DNA from: an uncultured Bacilli bacterium
GTDB taxonomy: Bacteria; Bacillota_I; Bacilli_A; RF39; UBA660
Length of the DNA stretch: 7,567 nucleotides
Direction: 5' to 3'
Assembly (NCBI GenBank): GCA_944372315.1
Contig: CALVYX010000059.1
Span: forward strand, 1-7,567
Below are positions 6,709 to 7,567 of the stretch, piece after piece (within the stretch, counting starts at the first letter, position 1; each line of letters starts with the position of its first letter). The position numbers and the translations under genes were made by a program. A model generated the notes under the pieces. The model was not told where the DNA came from. It saw only the letters and a program-made list of their open reading frames with translations, and made no database searches.

Positions 6709-6714
6709 ATTATA
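6709..6714 (-). promoter_or_regulatory. -10 element of the recombinase gene
   Basis: On the minus strand a perfect TATAAT (6714-6709) lies directly after the T tract of the upstream terminator. The expected start near 6702 gives a very short leader (ATGGTGGTAAA) before the ATG at 6693. The -35 position (TAGAAA at 17-nt spacing) is poor and falls inside the terminator hairpin, so promoter strength is uncertain. Confidence 0.45.
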
Positions 6715-6745
6715 CAAAAAAAAAGAATATATTTCTATATTCTTT
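6715..6745 (-). terminator. Intrinsic terminator of the unknown 267-codon gene
   Basis: On the minus strand AAAGAATAT pairs perfectly with ATATTCTTT (9 bp, plus positions 6737-6745 and 6722-6730) around a 6-nt loop, followed by a run of Ts (6721-6716). The stem begins inside the TAA stop of the upstream gene. It is AT-rich, so the stem is weak, but placement and tail are typical. It separates that gene from the recombinase. Confidence 0.78.
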
Positions 6746-7567
6746 AAGCTACTTTACGATCTTCTAATAACACTTTTTGTTTAGGAAACTTTTCTGTTCT
6801 ACTTACTCTCATGTTGTATCCTTTATTAATAACAATTGGACTACTTAACACTTCTTCATACTCTGGAGTAAGTAATAAATTACATACAGCTTTTCTAGGA
6901 ACTTTGCGATAGTTATATTCATTAATTAATAACCTCAATTCTCTTGAGTAAAAATATAAATCTTCATCCGGAAGTCTTAACATATTTTTCTTCCATACTT
7001 CAAGAGTATCCTCTACTAAAAGACGCATAGAACCTAGTTTTTTATTTTCTAAACGATATCTTAAAACATCTCTTATTGGAATACGATATTCTCCATCTTG
7101 AGCATATACCGTAAGTCCATATGCTTTTGCCCTTTTATATTCATCAATAGTCATTTTAACTGTTGGAGTAGTTGTCTTTTGTAAATTTTTATTTAGTAAA
7201 AATAAAGTTAAAAACATTTGATTCTTGCTATTAAGTAATAATTTACGTGATTTTTCGGTCTCTGACTTTATTTCTTCTAGTGAACTAGTTCTAGTACGAA
7301 TGATATCTGGGTCATCATAAAGCAATTGTAATTCAATTTTTTCGTTATTACTTTTAATATAAGATAAAACAATATCACCATCTACATGATCATGATTGTT
7401 AGAATAAGCATCTATTTTACTAGCATAATTTTCTCGTGTTCTTAAATCCTTTTCATCTTTATATTCCTTAGTGATACTATCTATATAACGTAAATCTCCA
7501 CTATCTAGTGTTATAACATTATTATCACTATCAATTCTAAACTTCATGCCTAAAGTTGCAATTGCCA
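6744..7567 (-). CDS. Unrecognised soluble protein, possibly 5'-partial
   Basis: I do not recognise this protein. From the ATG at 7547 it has 267 aa, is highly charged and lacks a signal peptide or convincing membrane helix; the only hydrophobic run is the short MFLTLFLLN (111-119). The N-terminal third is acidic (DSDNN, DSGDL, DGDIV) and mixed strand/helix; the C-terminal half is basic and helical (YKRAKAYGL, VLRYRLENKK, YSRELRLLINEYNYRK) and ends in a basic tail. No catalytic or nucleotide-binding motif is visible. The ATG at 7547 has no good ribosome-binding site, and the frame stays open through the remaining 20 nt (AIATLG before that Met), so the gene may start beyond the right edge; one further base could even complete an ATG there. 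It ends in its own terminator, before the recombinase. Confidence 0.7.
   Translation of the reverse strand, partial: AIATLGMKFRIDSDNNVITLDSGDLRYIDSITKEYKDEKDLRTRENYASKIDAYSNNHDHVDGDIVLSYIKSNNEKIELQLLYDDPDIIRTRTSSLEEIKSETEKSRKLLLNSKNQMFLTLFLLNKNLQKTTTPTVKMTIDEYKRAKAYGLTVYAQDGEYRIPIRDVLRYRLENKKLGSMRLLVEDTLEVWKKNMLRLPDEDLYFYSRELRLLINEYNYRKVPRKAVCNLLLTPEYEEVLSSPIVINKGYNMRVSRTEKFPKQKVLLEDRKVA

Noticed and set aside
6694..6717. Longer recombinase start at TTG 6717
   Set aside because: That codon overlaps the region just before the TATAAT, so it would lie upstream of the transcript start; ATG 6693 has a ribosome-binding site and gives the usual XerC/XerD length.
1..7567. Alternative genetic code with TGA as tryptophan
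   Set aside because: Tryptophans in the real genes are TGG and no gene needs to read through TGA; all stops are TAA, so the standard bacterial code explains everything seen.

Overview
The window is AT-rich DNA with short intergenic gaps, Shine-Dalgarno-led genes and many intrinsic terminators. All stops are TAA, and tryptophan is written TGG inside the genes, so nothing here requires a TGA=Trp code. This fits a low-GC Bacillota-like bacterium, perhaps one of the uncultured gut Bacilli close to Mollicutes. That placement is inferred from composition and gene style; no marker gene here proves it.

Layout from the left. Positions 1-141 hold no confident gene but are densely structured: a minus-strand terminator at the edge, a 10-bp inverted repeat, a 12-bp palindrome and a possible 8-codon ORF with a ribosome-binding site. 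Positions 142-4544 form one minus-strand transcription unit: an extended -10 promoter, a very large divergent SecA ATPase (1083 aa), then two paralogous small exported proteins (174 and 173 aa) with TasA/camelysin-like sequence features, closed by a GAAA-loop terminator. The gaps between these three genes are only 12 and 23 nt. Next comes thymidine kinase (minus, complete zinc and P-loop motifs), which diverges from a six-helix HdeD/DUF308-like membrane protein (plus). A symmetrical hairpin at 5774-5803 ends both that gene and the convergent tyrosine recombinase (minus, XerC/XerD type, all six catalytic residues present). Upstream of the recombinase is an unrecognised 267+ codon gene (minus) with its own terminator; its frame is open to the right edge, so its true start may lie outside.

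The most notable feature is the operon joining the atypical SecA to two secreted proteins. The SecA has about 100 or more extra residues between its DEAD box and the MTGT motif, a long C-terminal tail without the zinc-binding motif, and a changed GRAARQAD motif. The two downstream proteins share a signal-peptide layout and a PGD-x-x-T-C-T core with a conserved cysteine pair. A plausible reading is an accessory SecA dedicated to exporting these two cell-surface or fibre-like proteins. The sequence shows the linkage; the functional dependence is inference. The other genes (thymidine kinase, Xer recombinase) look like ordinary housekeeping genes.
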